Below, piece after piece: positions 1 through 9,221 of a stretch of 64,000 bases of DNA. The DNA comes from Bacteroidota bacterium. Lineage in GTDB: Bacteria; Bacteroidota; Bacteroidia; B-17B0; Aurantibacillaceae. Each line of letters begins with the position of its first letter. The first letter of the stretch is position 1. The notes beneath the pieces were generated by a model. The model did not search any database. It was not told where the DNA came from and saw nothing but the letters and a program-made list of their open reading frames with translations. The stretch lies in the NCBI GenBank assembly GCA_013697245.1, contig JACCXH010000049.1:1-64000 (forward strand), read 5' to 3'. The translations under genes and the position numbers were made by a program.

Positions 1-1860
1 GGCTGTGAAGTTGGTTGCTGCCGCAACCGTATTTGTTGCAACAACACTCATAGATGAAGTATTTGACGTTGTACAACTAACAGAGCCTATTGAGAACATG
101 GCCGTTGCAGTATAAATGCCTGATGCAGCAGGTTGAATACTTGTAATGTTTGGATTAAAAATAGTTGATGTGAAAGCGTTTGGGCCTGTCCAATTAAAAC
201 CGGTTGCGCCGGGTGCAACAGCTGTCATATTTGCTGTTGCATTCTGGCAAATATTTGGTGGAACCGTAATAGCAACCGGAGAAGTAGCAACCACCGAAAC
301 ATTTGAAGCAGCACCAGTTGTACATGTTAGCGGTCCGTTTGTAAAATAAGCTGTTATCGAATAATTACCGGCTCCTGCAGGAAGTATGCCGGCTACTAAC
401 GGATTTTGCAAAGCAGAAGTAAAAGCGCCAGGCCCATTCCATGAATACGAAACTGCGCCTGTTGCACTGGATGTTAAATTTAAATTAGCAGCCTGGCACA
501 AAGTAAAATTGGGTGTTACTGTAACAGGATTAGTTGCAACCACGGCCACTTGCACTGTATTTGTTCTCGGGCAAGTGATTCCATTAAAATTAATATTTGA
601 ACTAACGGTATAAATTCCTGATGAAAGCGGTTGGATAGTATTTAGTGTTGGATTTTGTATAGCGGAAACATAAGCGCTAGGGCCGGCCCATGCATAAGCA
701 GTAGCTGTTGGCATAGATGAAGTTAGATTTACAGTTCCATTCATACACACATTTGTATTTGAACTAACGGTGATGCTATGATTGGGCGCAACATTAACCT
801 GCGTTGTTTGTGTTCCCGTGCAACCGTTTGTATAACTTGCGGCTACCGTAAATGTGCCAATGTTTGGCGTGGTAACATTTGGGTAAGCAATAGAAGTGGT
901 TGCAAAAGAAGTGGTAGGTGCACTTGGGCCTGTAACGTTAAATGTGCCAGTACCAGACGGACTCACCGTAAATGTGGCATTGCTTCCATAACAAAAATTT
1001 GTTGGTGTTGTAACAGAGATAGGAATAACCGGGTTAATGGTTAATGTAAATGTTGTTTGATCTGCAATTGGCGCCAATGAACTATTTAAACCTTGTGCCT
1101 GAACGGTGTAAACCTGATTCACTAATGAACTAACGGTGAATGATGGACTAGTTTGCACAACCGCACCCGGGTATAGCGTATACGTTCCGGCCGATGCATT
1201 AACCCATGTACCTGTAAAAACAGCTAACTGCCCCGGGCAGGCCGTTTGATTTTGATATTCTAAAGGGTTACAGGAAACTCCGGCTGTACCTGTATTTGAA
1301 AAAGATACAGGTGTATTTACGCCACTTGGGTTGGTGATCAAAATAATATATTGTTGTCCCTGAACCACAGGAATTGAAGGTTGAAAATTACACGGCGATC
1401 CACCGCTGGGAACTGCACCCATACCAGTTCCACCACCACCTGTACAATTCCAGTTGCAGGATACAGGAGGTAATGTATTATTAAAAATATCGTTACACGC
1501 CGTTGCTGAGTATGGCCACATGATCCAATCGTAATTTCCGGCTTGTGGAAATGATGAACCAAATGCACCGAAAGAAAAACCAAGATTACCAGTTGTAGTA
1601 ATATTTAACAGCAGCCATTGCGGGTTTGCAACATTTGTAAACATACAACCTATATTTACTGCTTGCGGATTTGAAAATGGATTACTAACACTTAAGCCAG
1701 GCGTTAAGCCTGTTCCGGAATTTGCACTAAAACTAAAAGCAGAATTTGTACAAAGATTAACAAGATTGTTGCACGCTGCAGGATTTTGAGAATAGAAATT
1801 TTTTCCTGAACTGATGATCAAAGAAAAAATAAAAAATATTTTATAAAAACGTCTATTCAT
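1..1860 (-). CDS. Secreted multi-Ig-like repeat protein, 3' end cut off by the window edge
   Basis: An uninterrupted frame of 620 codons starts at the ATG at 1858-1860 and runs off the left edge. It opens with a signal peptide (MNRRFYKIFFIFSLIISSG, then YSQ). Next is a Cys-rich domain of about 190 residues with the pattern NLVNLCTNS, FSNPQAVNIGCM, YDWIMWP, CNWNCTGGGGTG and ITNPSG, which often starts large Bacteroidota surface proteins. Tandem Ig-like/PKD-like repeats of about 70-80 residues follow, each with a Cys pair and the pattern CxxxxxNLTS..A..YxWxGPxxF.S..QNP. Proteins of this design are usually exported by T9SS and act as adhesins or gliding/biofilm filaments. The C-terminus, where a sorting domain would sit, is outside the window. 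The role is inferred from architecture only. Confidence 0.85.
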   Translation of the reverse strand, partial: MNRRFYKIFFIFSLIISSGKNFYSQNPAACNNLVNLCTNSAFSFSANSGTGLTPGLSVSNPFSNPQAVNIGCMFTNVANPQWLLLNITTTGNLGFSFGAFGSSFPQAGNYDWIMWPYSATACNDIFNNTLPPVSCNWNCTGGGGTGMGAVPSGGSPCNFQPSIPVVQGQQYIILITNPSGVNTPVSFSNTGTAGVSCNPLEYQNQTACPGQLAVFTGTWVNASAGTYTLYPGAVVQTSPSFTVSSLVNQVYTVQAQGLNSSLAPIADQTTFTLTINPVIPISVTTPTNFCYGSNATFTVSPSGTGTFNVTGPSAPTTSFATTSIAYPNVTTPNIGTFTVAASYTNGCTGTQTTQVNVAPNHSITVSSNTNVCMNGTVNLTSSMPTATAYAWAGPSAYVSAIQNPTLNTIQPLSSGIYTVSSNINFNGITCPRTNTVQVAVVATNPVTVTPNFTLCQAANLNLTSSATGAVSYSWNGPGAFTSALQNPLVAGILPAGAGNYSITAYFTNGPLTCTTGAASNVSVVATSPVAITVPPNICQNATANMTAVAPGATGFNWTGPNAFTSTIFNPNITSIQPAASGIYTATAMFSIGSVSCTTSNTSSMSVVATNTVAAATNFTA

Positions 1861-2055
1861 TCATTAAAAAAACACTCAACTTAGATATAGATTATTTAAA
1901 AGACTTTAATAAAAATCCATTAAAATAAGTCCGAATAAAAACAATTAACAAAGTTATTCATTATTCTAACGTAGCAGAATTTTTCCCTAAGTTAAACAGT
2001 CTTTTTACTCAATAAAATCGACTAAATTTAAAAATACCCCGTTGACGGTATAAAA

Positions 2056-2085
2056 AAAGATCCCTCAATTTATTGAGAGATCTTT
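2056..2085 (-). terminator. Rho-independent terminator of the M1 peptidase gene
   Basis: Read on the minus strand, a 13-bp stem with one mismatch (AAAGATCTCTCAA against TTGAGGGATCTTT) and a TAAA loop is followed by a run of T. It lies 15 bases after the stop codon of the M1 peptidase gene. Confidence 0.85.
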
Positions 2086-2099
2086 GAGATAATAATTCT

Positions 2100-5000
2100 T
2101 TAAAAGGCTCTATTAATTCCGATCATCCACCTGAACTGGAAATAATCTTTTTCCGCATATGGTAAACGGTTAATAAAGAACGGGCAATCAAAGCGAATTG
2201 TTAATGGTTTTACATTATACAATTGTCCCCATCTTACAATACTTAAGGTTGTGCCTATACCGGCATCTACCATTAAATCGCTCATAACATTAGCTGTATT
2301 GGCAGCATTGGTATTTATAATCCCCGCATCACCAAAAAGATAGGGTTGCAGTTTTACGCTATTATGTAAAAATTTAGGGTTGATGAATTTAAATAGCTCA
2401 CCAAATTCTATTTCTGTATTAAAGGCAGCGCCGGTTGCCCCTTTGTAATTATAATTAAAAGATCCGTCAGCATTTTTTTGCGCTAATAAATAACCCGAGT
2501 AACCCCTTAAATTTAAACCGCCACCCGCAGTAAAGTGATTGGTGACATTACCGTAATTGCCCCATTGTGGCGGAATAATGCCCATAGAACGGGTGTATTT
2601 ATTATCCATTAACTCTTCGTTATTGGCCCCGGAAACATATAACATTGATTCGGATGGTAGACTATTACCAAAACCAATTTGACCAAACACGCGCGTATTG
2701 ATATTTATTTTACCAAGATCAGTTTTATTTACACTGCTTATGGATGCAGCAGAAAAATCATAATCGTTTGTAAAGGCCGCTGTACGAATATCCATTAAAA
2801 TTGTACCGGTACCTTTTTTGTATTTGTAATTATGTTCTAAGCCAACATGCACAGCGCTGTTTAATTTTTGATAGCCCCATTCTTTGTTATTGATAAGATA
2901 GATCATGTCTTGAGGCACATCTCTTAACATGGCTTTTAAGTGAGTGTAGATCCTTGTTTTATTATTGTTACTTCTTTTTTCAAAACCAATTGTTCCGGCA
3001 TCTAAACCATCCAACGATTTTAATTGCAGATACACATTTGATTTTTTAATGTATTTGTTTAACGAAGTTTTGTAATCGAACAAGAACGAGATCTTATTAA
3101 ATTTATTTATCCTAACCGTACTGTCTAAATAGGCTTGTCCTAAACCGCTGCTCAGCCAAACGCCCAATTCAAAAACATGTTTGGTTAATAGATAATCGCC
3201 GGATAGAACCGCACCCAATTTAACACCATCGTAACCGTTATACCAAACCCCCGGTCTTATACGCATATCATATCTCTTCCAATTAACAGGATTGTAAACA
3301 TGCGAATCAAAACGCAAATTAATATAACCATGTTTTACATTGTTGGTCATATCTACATCGGCTAAACGGTAAGATGGATCGATGATAACATTTTTTATTT
3401 TTGTGCCAATATTTAATGTGGCCGTATAAGTTGGTTTTAATTTTGGTCCCCAGCCAATCCAGCGTGGCAGCGTAGTAGCGCCGGTTGGTTTTTCGAACCA
3501 GGTGTTTGGAATATAATAATGACGTGCCGAATCGTTCTTATCTATCACTACAAAATCAATTGGCATTTGCATGGTACCTTTACGTTTAAAGGTAATTTCA
3601 TATACATCATTTTTTTTGCGTTTAATTCTTCCAATTTTATAATCAATTGTTTTTGTTGTTTCTAACCATTGATCAAAGAACCAATTCAGATCAACACCGG
3701 TAAACCCGATAATTGAATTCCTGAAATCTTCAGGGTAGGGGTGACAGAATTTCCATTGTTTAAAATAATGTTGCATGGCCTTATCAAAAAAAGAACGGCC
3801 TAAAACATACTCTAAATTTTTAAGCATGGCGGCTGTTTTTGTGTACACCTGGCCGTAACCGCCGCCATGACGAATGCCGCCATTAAAGTCATCGCTGTGT
3901 GTGTTTAAAGGCAGCTCTTCATTACGAATTACGGCGTTGGTATAAAAAGAATTGTATATCTCGTCATCAATAACTTTTACAGGCTCTGTAAATTTTTCAA
4001 CATAATTACTTTTTGGTTTTGGCTCTATCATTAAAGGGCCGTCTATGTATTGATAGGTATCTGCTGTATAGAACTGTGTAAACCCTTCATCCATAAACGC
4101 ACGATAGTTCTCATTACTTCCTACCATTCCCTGAAACCAGTTGTGTGTCATTTCGTGAACGATTAAGCCCCTGTAATTAGGGTCAAAGCCCCCACAAAGC
4201 GTTAACATCGGGTATTCCATACCATCCTGTGCATCGGCAATGATCATTTTTGGATGATGATAAGGGCCAATGTTGTACGAATTTACTTCCATGATCTTGG
4301 CAGTATATTTTGAACAGTTGTACCAACCCGCCGCGTGTGGCTCTTGTACCAGGGCAATACAGCGCACACCATCCCAGTTTGTTTCGCCTATTCTATAAGT
4401 GGGATCAGCGGTAAAAGCGCAATCATGCACATTGATCGCAGAGAATTTCCATGTTTTTTTAGTGCCATCTTTTTTGATCACTACTGATGGCGGTGAATTG
4501 AAAGGTTTTTGAAGAAAATTACTAATGTCTAATTTTTTACGCAAGGTATCGGGTAACATTTCCTGCTCATTTAATAAAGTACCAGTACCATCAATTATAT
4601 AATTGTTTGGTAACGTCATTTCTACATTATACGAACCAAAATCGCCATAAAATTCATGATCCATGTGTTGATCGGTGTTCCAGCCAAATTTACTGTCAAT
4701 AACCGTTACGCGTGGGTACCAGTGCACAATGTCGTAATGTTTATAACCAAAGGCATTAAACATTTTCATGCGGTTGCGAATGGCCTCTACATCAAAATAA
4801 GTTTTAAAATCAAGGATCATCGTTAATGCTTCGCCCGATTTTAATGGCTTTTGAAAATAAACTTTAAGAATAGTGTTATCCAGTTCTGTTTTTAATTCCT
4901 GGCCGTTAACCGTAATTTTTTCTACAGAAGTGCCAAGGTTTTGTGAACGGTACTTACCAAACTTTAAATTGTAGTTATTATTCTTATATAGATTGGCGCA

Positions 5001-5306
5001 ATATGAATCTTTAGTTTGAGCGTTACTATATAAATGAAAATAAACGAAAGAGATGTCGTAGGGAGAATTATTCCAATAGGTTAATTCTTCGTTACCGGTA
5101 ACAATATCGCTACTATCGTTTAATTCTGCTTTAATAGTATAATGTACATCTTGTTGCCAATAACCTTCAAACGGTTTACGGTTCTTCCAATATAATGGGT
5201 TAGTGGTAGACCTATAATCAACATATTCGTTTTGTGAAAGCGAATTAAGGGACAATAAGAGGAGACTTATACTTAAAAGGAGAAATTTATTGAAGAAAAA
5301 TCGCAT
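2100..5306 (-). CDS. M1-family zinc metallopeptidase with C-terminal outer-membrane-barrel-like region
   Basis: The product has 1068 residues from the ATG at 5306; the frame also opens upstream with TTG at 5354, but the ATG gives a clean signal peptide (MRFFFNKFLLLSISLLLL..LSQ). Zinc site HEMTH is at about residues 384-388, with the third ligand Glu407 exactly 18 residues further on in FMDEGF. GMEYP at about 362-366 replaces the usual GAMEN exopeptidase motif. The fold matches gluzincin aminopeptidases, which trim N-terminal residues from peptides. After about residue 650 the sequence becomes a long beta-rich region with an LRGY motif at about 933 and a terminal Phe, as in Omp85/surface-antigen barrels. 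This suggests the peptidase is tethered to the outer membrane. It is transcribed alone, with a terminator behind it, and divergently from the gene at 5557. Confidence 0.9.
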   Translation of the reverse strand: MRFFFNKFLLLSISLLLLSLNSLSQNEYVDYRSTTNPLYWKNRKPFEGYWQQDVHYTIKAELNDSSDIVTGNEELTYWNNSPYDISFVYFHLYSNAQTKDSYCANLYKNNNYNLKFGKYRSQNLGTSVEKITVNGQELKTELDNTILKVYFQKPLKSGEALTMILDFKTYFDVEAIRNRMKMFNAFGYKHYDIVHWYPRVTVIDSKFGWNTDQHMDHEFYGDFGSYNVEMTLPNNYIIDGTGTLLNEQEMLPDTLRKKLDISNFLQKPFNSPPSVVIKKDGTKKTWKFSAINVHDCAFTADPTYRIGETNWDGVRCIALVQEPHAAGWYNCSKYTAKIMEVNSYNIGPYHHPKMIIADAQDGMEYPMLTLCGGFDPNYRGLIVHEMTHNWFQGMVGSNENYRAFMDEGFTQFYTADTYQYIDGPLMIEPKPKSNYVEKFTEPVKVIDDEIYNSFYTNAVIRNEELPLNTHSDDFNGGIRHGGGYGQVYTKTAAMLKNLEYVLGRSFFDKAMQHYFKQWKFCHPYPEDFRNSIIGFTGVDLNWFFDQWLETTKTIDYKIGRIKRKKNDVYEITFKRKGTMQMPIDFVVIDKNDSARHYYIPNTWFEKPTGATTLPRWIGWGPKLKPTYTATLNIGTKIKNVIIDPSYRLADVDMTNNVKHGYINLRFDSHVYNPVNWKRYDMRIRPGVWYNGYDGVKLGAVLSGDYLLTKHVFELGVWLSSGLGQAYLDSTVRINKFNKISFLFDYKTSLNKYIKKSNVYLQLKSLDGLDAGTIGFEKRSNNNKTRIYTHLKAMLRDVPQDMIYLINNKEWGYQKLNSAVHVGLEHNYKYKKGTGTILMDIRTAAFTNDYDFSAASISSVNKTDLGKININTRVFGQIGFGNSLPSESMLYVSGANNEELMDNKYTRSMGIIPPQWGNYGNVTNHFTAGGGLNLRGYSGYLLAQKNADGSFNYNYKGATGAAFNTEIEFGELFKFINPKFLHNSVKLQPYLFGDAGIINTNAANTANVMSDLMVDAGIGTTLSIVRWGQLYNVKPLTIRFDCPFFINRLPYAEKDYFQFRWMIGINRAF

Positions 5307-5556
5307 AAAGTTAGATGTAAAAGACAAGTATAAATGTAGGCATTTAAGCTGCAATATTAATAAACGTTAAAAAAAGCCTCCAAAAACGCCATTCTTAACT
5401 GTTTTTGTTAATTATTGCGCGCATATGTTAATTAATAATTTCGCTGGCATAGCATTTGCGTATTAGTATTTATTAACAGGAAGAAGTTAATTAATATCTC
5501 GACAAAAGATGTAACTTCGCCGACCAAATTACGGTATAAGCCGTTAAATTGAAGCA

Positions 5557-6465
5557 ATGAATAGATTAAAATTAATAGCATTTTTGTTCCTGAGCCTGCA
5601 CTACTGCTATAGTCAGCAAATAACCATTCACTTTAAAGGAAAGATCTTTACCGAGAAAAACTCTGCTATTGGCGGTGCTAATATACATGTTGTACAGGAT
5701 GAATTCCTTTCAAGCTCAACCCAGGCCGATGTAGATGGCAACTATAACCTATATTTACCCTTAAACCGCGAGTTTGATATAACTGTTTCAAAAGAAGGAT
5801 ATGTACAAAAAAAATACTTTGTAAGTACCAAAGGTATTAAAGAGAACCAGGTAATGCCTAAGTTTCCTGATTATGTAGCCGATGTAGTATTATTTACCCG
5901 TTACGAAGGCGTTGATTATTCGCTTTTTGACCAACCTATTAATAAATACTCTTACAACCCAAAAAATAATAACATCGATTACGACGAGGCCTACTTAAAA
6001 GATATGAAAGCGGCCATGAAAGAAGTACAAAAGGCCGAACAGGAAGTAATTAAAGCGGCTCGTGAGAAAGAATTGGCAGATAAAAAACTGGCTAAACAGT
6101 CAAAAGTGGGTTATATCCCTCAAAGAAAACCTGCAATAGCAAGTACTTCTGTTCAAAATAGTGATAAAACCATTGTAATTTCTAATACAGTAGTTAATAA
6201 AAAAGCTCTAACTCCTAATGTTTTAGCCCTTTTAGCAAAATATCAACCGGGTGTTACAGAAGAGATCATCCAAGGTAAAAATGTTTATATCATTCAACGT
6301 ATTTTAGTTAAAGAAGAAGAGGTTTGGATCTATCAAAAGAAGATCTTTAATTGGGGTGGAGTGGCCTGTTTTAGGGATAATGAATCTATCACCGAGGGTA
6401 TATTTGACCAGGAAACCTCTGCCAATCTTAACCCATCTTTTAACACGACAGTTTCTTCTAAATAA
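5557..6465 (+). CDS. Secreted protein with carboxypeptidase-regulatory-like domain and charged helix
   Basis: 302 residues. A signal peptide (MNRLKLIAFLFLSLHYCYSQ) precedes a small beta-sandwich domain at about residues 25-95 of the carboxypeptidase-regulatory/CarboxypepD_reg type (AIGGANIHV, DVDGNYNLYLP, KEGYVQKKYF). Around residues 140-185 lies an Ala/Lys/Glu-rich stretch likely to form a coiled coil. The C-terminal third has a conserved-looking GKNVYIIQRILV region but no family I recognise. A TAACTTCG box at 5512-5519 is one mismatch from the Bacteroidota -7 element and could be the promoter. It probably works in the periplasm or at the surface; the function is unknown. Confidence 0.75.
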   Translation: MNRLKLIAFLFLSLHYCYSQQITIHFKGKIFTEKNSAIGGANIHVVQDEFLSSSTQADVDGNYNLYLPLNREFDITVSKEGYVQKKYFVSTKGIKENQVMPKFPDYVADVVLFTRYEGVDYSLFDQPINKYSYNPKNNNIDYDEAYLKDMKAAMKEVQKAEQEVIKAAREKELADKKLAKQSKVGYIPQRKPAIASTSVQNSDKTIVISNTVVNKKALTPNVLALLAKYQPGVTEEIIQGKNVYIIQRILVKEEEVWIYQKKIFNWGGVACFRDNESITEGIFDQETSANLNPSFNTTVSSK

Positions 6466-6533
6466 GCTATTTTCGCAGAGAGGATTCTCCTCTTTGTAAA
6501 TTATTGCCTTTTTCTTAAAAAAAATCCCGGATC

Positions 6534-6565
6534 TTGGTGATTTTTAGAATATTTTCCTATCTTTG
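6534..6565 (+). promoter_or_regulatory. Bacteroidota-type promoter of the rpsF operon
   Basis: TTG at 6534-6536 and TATCTTTG at 6558-6565 match the -33 and -7 elements used by the Bacteroidota primary sigma factor, with a 21-base gap. The rpsF start follows 31 bases later. Confidence 0.75.
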
Positions 6566-6596
6566 CAGCCCAATTAAAAACAAAAATAAATAAACA

Positions 6597-6968
6597 ATGG
6601 AAAAACGTTATGAGACGGTCTTCATTTTAACTCCCGTTTTGTCTGATGATCAGGCAAAGGAGGCCGCGAAGAAAATTAAAAAAACTATTACCGACCTAGG
6701 TGGAAAGGTAGTGAACGAAGAGAACTGGGGCCTAAAGAAATTGGCTTACCCGATCCAAAAGAAAACAACCGGTTTTTACCATTTACTTGAATTTTCAGGT
6801 GAAGGTGAGGCTATTGTAAATGATTTGGAAGTTACTTACAAACGTGATGAGCGTATCTTACGCTTTTTAACGGTAGCTTTAGATAAACACGCTGTTGCCT
6901 ATGCAGATAAACGCAAAGGTTTAAGAGCGGAAGCTAAAACTAAAAAGAAAGAAAGCGCTAGCGCGTAA
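6597..6968 (+). CDS. rpsF: 30S ribosomal protein S6
   Basis: 123 residues, the normal length with a Lys/Ala-rich tail. The start MEKRYETVFILTPVLSD and the central GGKVVNEENWGLKKLAYPI segment are the S6 signature. S6 binds the central domain of 16S rRNA together with S18, whose gene follows 28 bases downstream. First gene of the rpsF-rpsR-rplI operon, with a strong promoter immediately upstream. Confidence 0.98.
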   Translation: MEKRYETVFILTPVLSDDQAKEAAKKIKKTITDLGGKVVNEENWGLKKLAYPIQKKTTGFYHLLEFSGEGEAIVNDLEVTYKRDERILRFLTVALDKHAVAYADKRKGLRAEAKTKKKESASA

Positions 6969-6996
6969 TGTTTAACTAATTAACGTTTAAGAAAAA

Positions 6997-7263
6997 ATGG
7001 CAGCCCCAAAAGACATAAGATATCTTAACCCTCCAACAGCAGAGGCTAAGAAAAAAAAATATTGCCGCTTTAAGAAAAGTGGTATTAAATACATCGATTA
7101 CAAAGACCCTGATTTTTTATTGAAATTTGTTAACGAACAAGGTAAATTGTTACCTCGCCGTTTAACAGGAACTTCATTGAAATTCCAACGTAAGGTAGCG
7201 CAAGCCGTTAAACGTGCCCGCCATTTATCATTAATGCCATACGTGGCCGATTTATTAAAATAA
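6997..7263 (+). CDS. rpsR: 30S ribosomal protein S18
   Basis: 88 residues. [33 protein letters not shown] is split here as [16 protein letters not shown] and [10 protein letters not shown]; these are the S18 core motifs, including the rRNA-binding RRLTGTS segment. It pairs with S6 on the 30S platform. It sits between rpsF and rplI in the usual order. Confidence 0.98.
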   Translation: MAAPKDIRYLNPPTAEAKKKKYCRFKKSGIKYIDYKDPDFLLKFVNEQGKLLPRRLTGTSLKFQRKVAQAVKRARHLSLMPYVADLLK

Positions 7264-7279
7264 GGAGGAGGAAAAGAAA

Positions 7280-7726
7280 ATGGAAGTTATTTTAAAACAA
7301 GATATAAAGGGATTAGGTTACAAAGATGACAAAGTAACTGTGCGTAACGGTTATGGTCGTAACTTTTTATTACCAAAAGGCATGGCAGTTCTAGCAACTG
7401 AAAGTGTGAAAAAAATGCACACTGAAATTCTAAAACAACGTGCTTTTAAAGAAGACAAATTGCGTAAAGAAGCTGCTGCAAATGCTGAGAAATTAGCAGG
7501 TGTAAGCATTAAAGTTGGTGCAAAAGCCGGCGAAAGCGGAAAAATATTTGGTTCTGTAACCAATATTCAAATTGCTGATGCATTACAAAAAGCAGGTTAC
7601 AATATAGAACGTAAGAATATCGAACTAGCTGAAGATAACATCAAGGCTTTAGGTACTTACACTGCAAAAGTACGTTTATATAAAGACGTTGCTGCTACTG
7701 TAAACTTCGAAGTTGTAGCTGAATAA
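7280..7726 (+). CDS. rplI: 50S ribosomal protein L9
   Basis: 148 residues. The N-terminal domain has the L9 signature GLGYKDDKVTVRNGYGRNFL and LPKGMAVLAT, followed by the long connecting helix and the C-terminal domain with GESGKIFGSVTN. L9 binds 23S rRNA near the L1 stalk and helps keep the reading frame. It is the last gene of the operon, with a strong terminator 25 bases downstream. Confidence 0.98.
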   Translation: MEVILKQDIKGLGYKDDKVTVRNGYGRNFLLPKGMAVLATESVKKMHTEILKQRAFKEDKLRKEAAANAEKLAGVSIKVGAKAGESGKIFGSVTNIQIADALQKAGYNIERKNIELAEDNIKALGTYTAKVRLYKDVAATVNFEVVAE

Positions 7727-7751
7727 GTTTAGCTTAATTTTTTATACTTTT

Positions 7752-7780
7752 AAAACCCGTAACCTTGTTACGGGTTTTTT
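7752..7780 (+). terminator. Rho-independent terminator of rpsF-rpsR-rplI
   Basis: A perfect 12-bp stem (AAAACCCGTAAC against GTTACGGGTTTT) with a CTT loop runs into a T tract, 25 bases after the rplI stop. Confidence 0.92.
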
Positions 7781-7795
7781 ATTTTAGAGCCAATA

Positions 7796-9145
7796 ATGTC
7801 TGACAGTAAAATTACATTATTTTTTATGGCTTTTGCCGCCATTGTATCGGCCACTATGTGGATCGACTATTTTAGGCGCATTGATGTTTTTGAACGTGAA
7901 AAGATCTGGCCATTAATTACCGCTTTAATAATAGGTTGTTGTACTCCTAGTATTTGTTTATTTTTTTACAGCTTGCTTCATAAGGCGGGTATAGGAGAAA
8001 ATGGTAAGTTCCTGAACGATTTCCTTTATGCCATATTTGGTGTAGGTTTAAACGAAGAGTTCTCTAAAATAATAGGCGTTGTTGTTGTAATAACCATTTT
8101 CAGAAAAAAGATAGACGAGCCAATTGATTATCTTATTTATGCAGGTGTGGTTGCTATTGGCTTTGCCATGATCGAAAATTTTAAATACTTCAGTTTATAC
8201 GGTATTAAAGTTATTACGCCCCGCACATTTTATTCGTCGTTAGAGCATATTATAAATACAACTTTAATAGTGTATGGTTTTTACCGTTATAAGTTGTTTA
8301 AAAAAGGTAAACCTGTAGTTAATGTACTTGTTGCATCCTTTGTGGCTATTGCCTCGCATGGCTTGTTCGATTTCTTTTTAATGGATACATCTTATGGTTA
8401 TCTCACCGCCTTTTTTTCAATTATGATCTATTTAATTGGTATTAATTTTTGGGTGCAAATGCTTAATAACGCCAATAATTTTTCAAGCTTTTTTGATTAC
8501 GATAAAATTCATTACACCTATAAAATATTTTTACGTTTATTATTTTGGTACTCTTTAACCATTGTAATAACCTTTGTAAATAATATTATCGTATCCGATC
8601 TAAGAACCTCGGTCTCAAAATTCTTTTTCGCTTTGTTCTCCGACGGGTTTTTGTTTTGGGTAGTCATGTTAAGGGTTAGCCGCTTTAAAATTTACAAACA
8701 AAAATACTTTAACCTTAAAATTCAATTCCCTTTTTATATTACAAAAAATAAAGACGAAGACCTTAAGATCCCCTTTTTAAATATTCGTATAAAAGTACGG
8801 GGCGAAAATTATATGGAGCACATTCCAACCAAATATATTGATAAAAGTATAATTGTATGTCCTGTAAATAGTACTACTAGTTTTTTAAACATACCGGTTA
8901 ATGCTACTATCACTAATAAATATTTGTTGTTTGATGATGTGGTAGTTTATTCGGTAGTGTTTAATCATATTGGTATTGGCGAAAATAATTTATTTCTTTT
9001 AAAACCAAAAACCCGTGGACGGACCGAAATTGATGGCATATACCCGGTGGAAGGTTTATACAAGGTAAATAACGAAGTGGTAGATCTTTCTAAGGTAGAT
9101 ATCAAAAGCCTTAAACTTTTAGAATGGGTATATTTAAAAGTATAA
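7796..9145 (+). CDS. PrsW-type intramembrane protease with extra C-terminal domain
   Basis: 449 residues. The first 230 form a bundle of hydrophobic segments carrying the PrsW motifs: a Glu pair with following Lys in LNEEFSKI (Glu87, Glu88, Lys91), IENFKYF (Glu127), a histidine at LEHIINT and SHGLFDF (His188, Asp192). PrsW in Bacillus cleaves an anti-sigma factor inside the membrane, and relatives belong to the CPBP/ABI glutamic-protease group. Two or three further membrane segments and a soluble domain of about 150 residues (300-449) follow; I do not recognise that domain. No anti-sigma factor lies next to it; the only ECF sigma gene in view is 50 kb away. The substrate is unknown. Confidence 0.8.
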   Translation: MSDSKITLFFMAFAAIVSATMWIDYFRRIDVFEREKIWPLITALIIGCCTPSICLFFYSLLHKAGIGENGKFLNDFLYAIFGVGLNEEFSKIIGVVVVITIFRKKIDEPIDYLIYAGVVAIGFAMIENFKYFSLYGIKVITPRTFYSSLEHIINTTLIVYGFYRYKLFKKGKPVVNVLVASFVAIASHGLFDFFLMDTSYGYLTAFFSIMIYLIGINFWVQMLNNANNFSSFFDYDKIHYTYKIFLRLLFWYSLTIVITFVNNIIVSDLRTSVSKFFFALFSDGFLFWVVMLRVSRFKIYKQKYFNLKIQFPFYITKNKDEDLKIPFLNIRIKVRGENYMEHIPTKYIDKSIIVCPVNSTTSFLNIPVNATITNKYLLFDDVVVYSVVFNHIGIGENNLFLLKPKTRGRTEIDGIYPVEGLYKVNNEVVDLSKVDIKSLKLLEWVYLKV

Positions 9146-9195
9146 CGCCGTTTCTATCTTAAAATGCCTGTATTTTTTTTCTTGCTTTATTCTGC

Positions 9196-9203
9196 TATAT
9201 TTG
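9196..9203 (+). promoter_or_regulatory. -7 promoter element of the lipid cassette
   Basis: TATATTTG is a perfect Bacteroidota -7 box. Transcription would start near 9208, leaving a leader of about 14 bases before the TTG at 9222, which supports that unusual start. A T-rich tract near 9173-9180 is the only -33 candidate. Confidence 0.6.
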
Positions 9204-9221
9204 TAAATAGCCTTACCTTTT

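Noticed and set aside
1338-1583. Separate small gene inside the Ig-repeat protein region
   Set aside because: It is in another frame of the same strand, inside a long frame with clear domain content.
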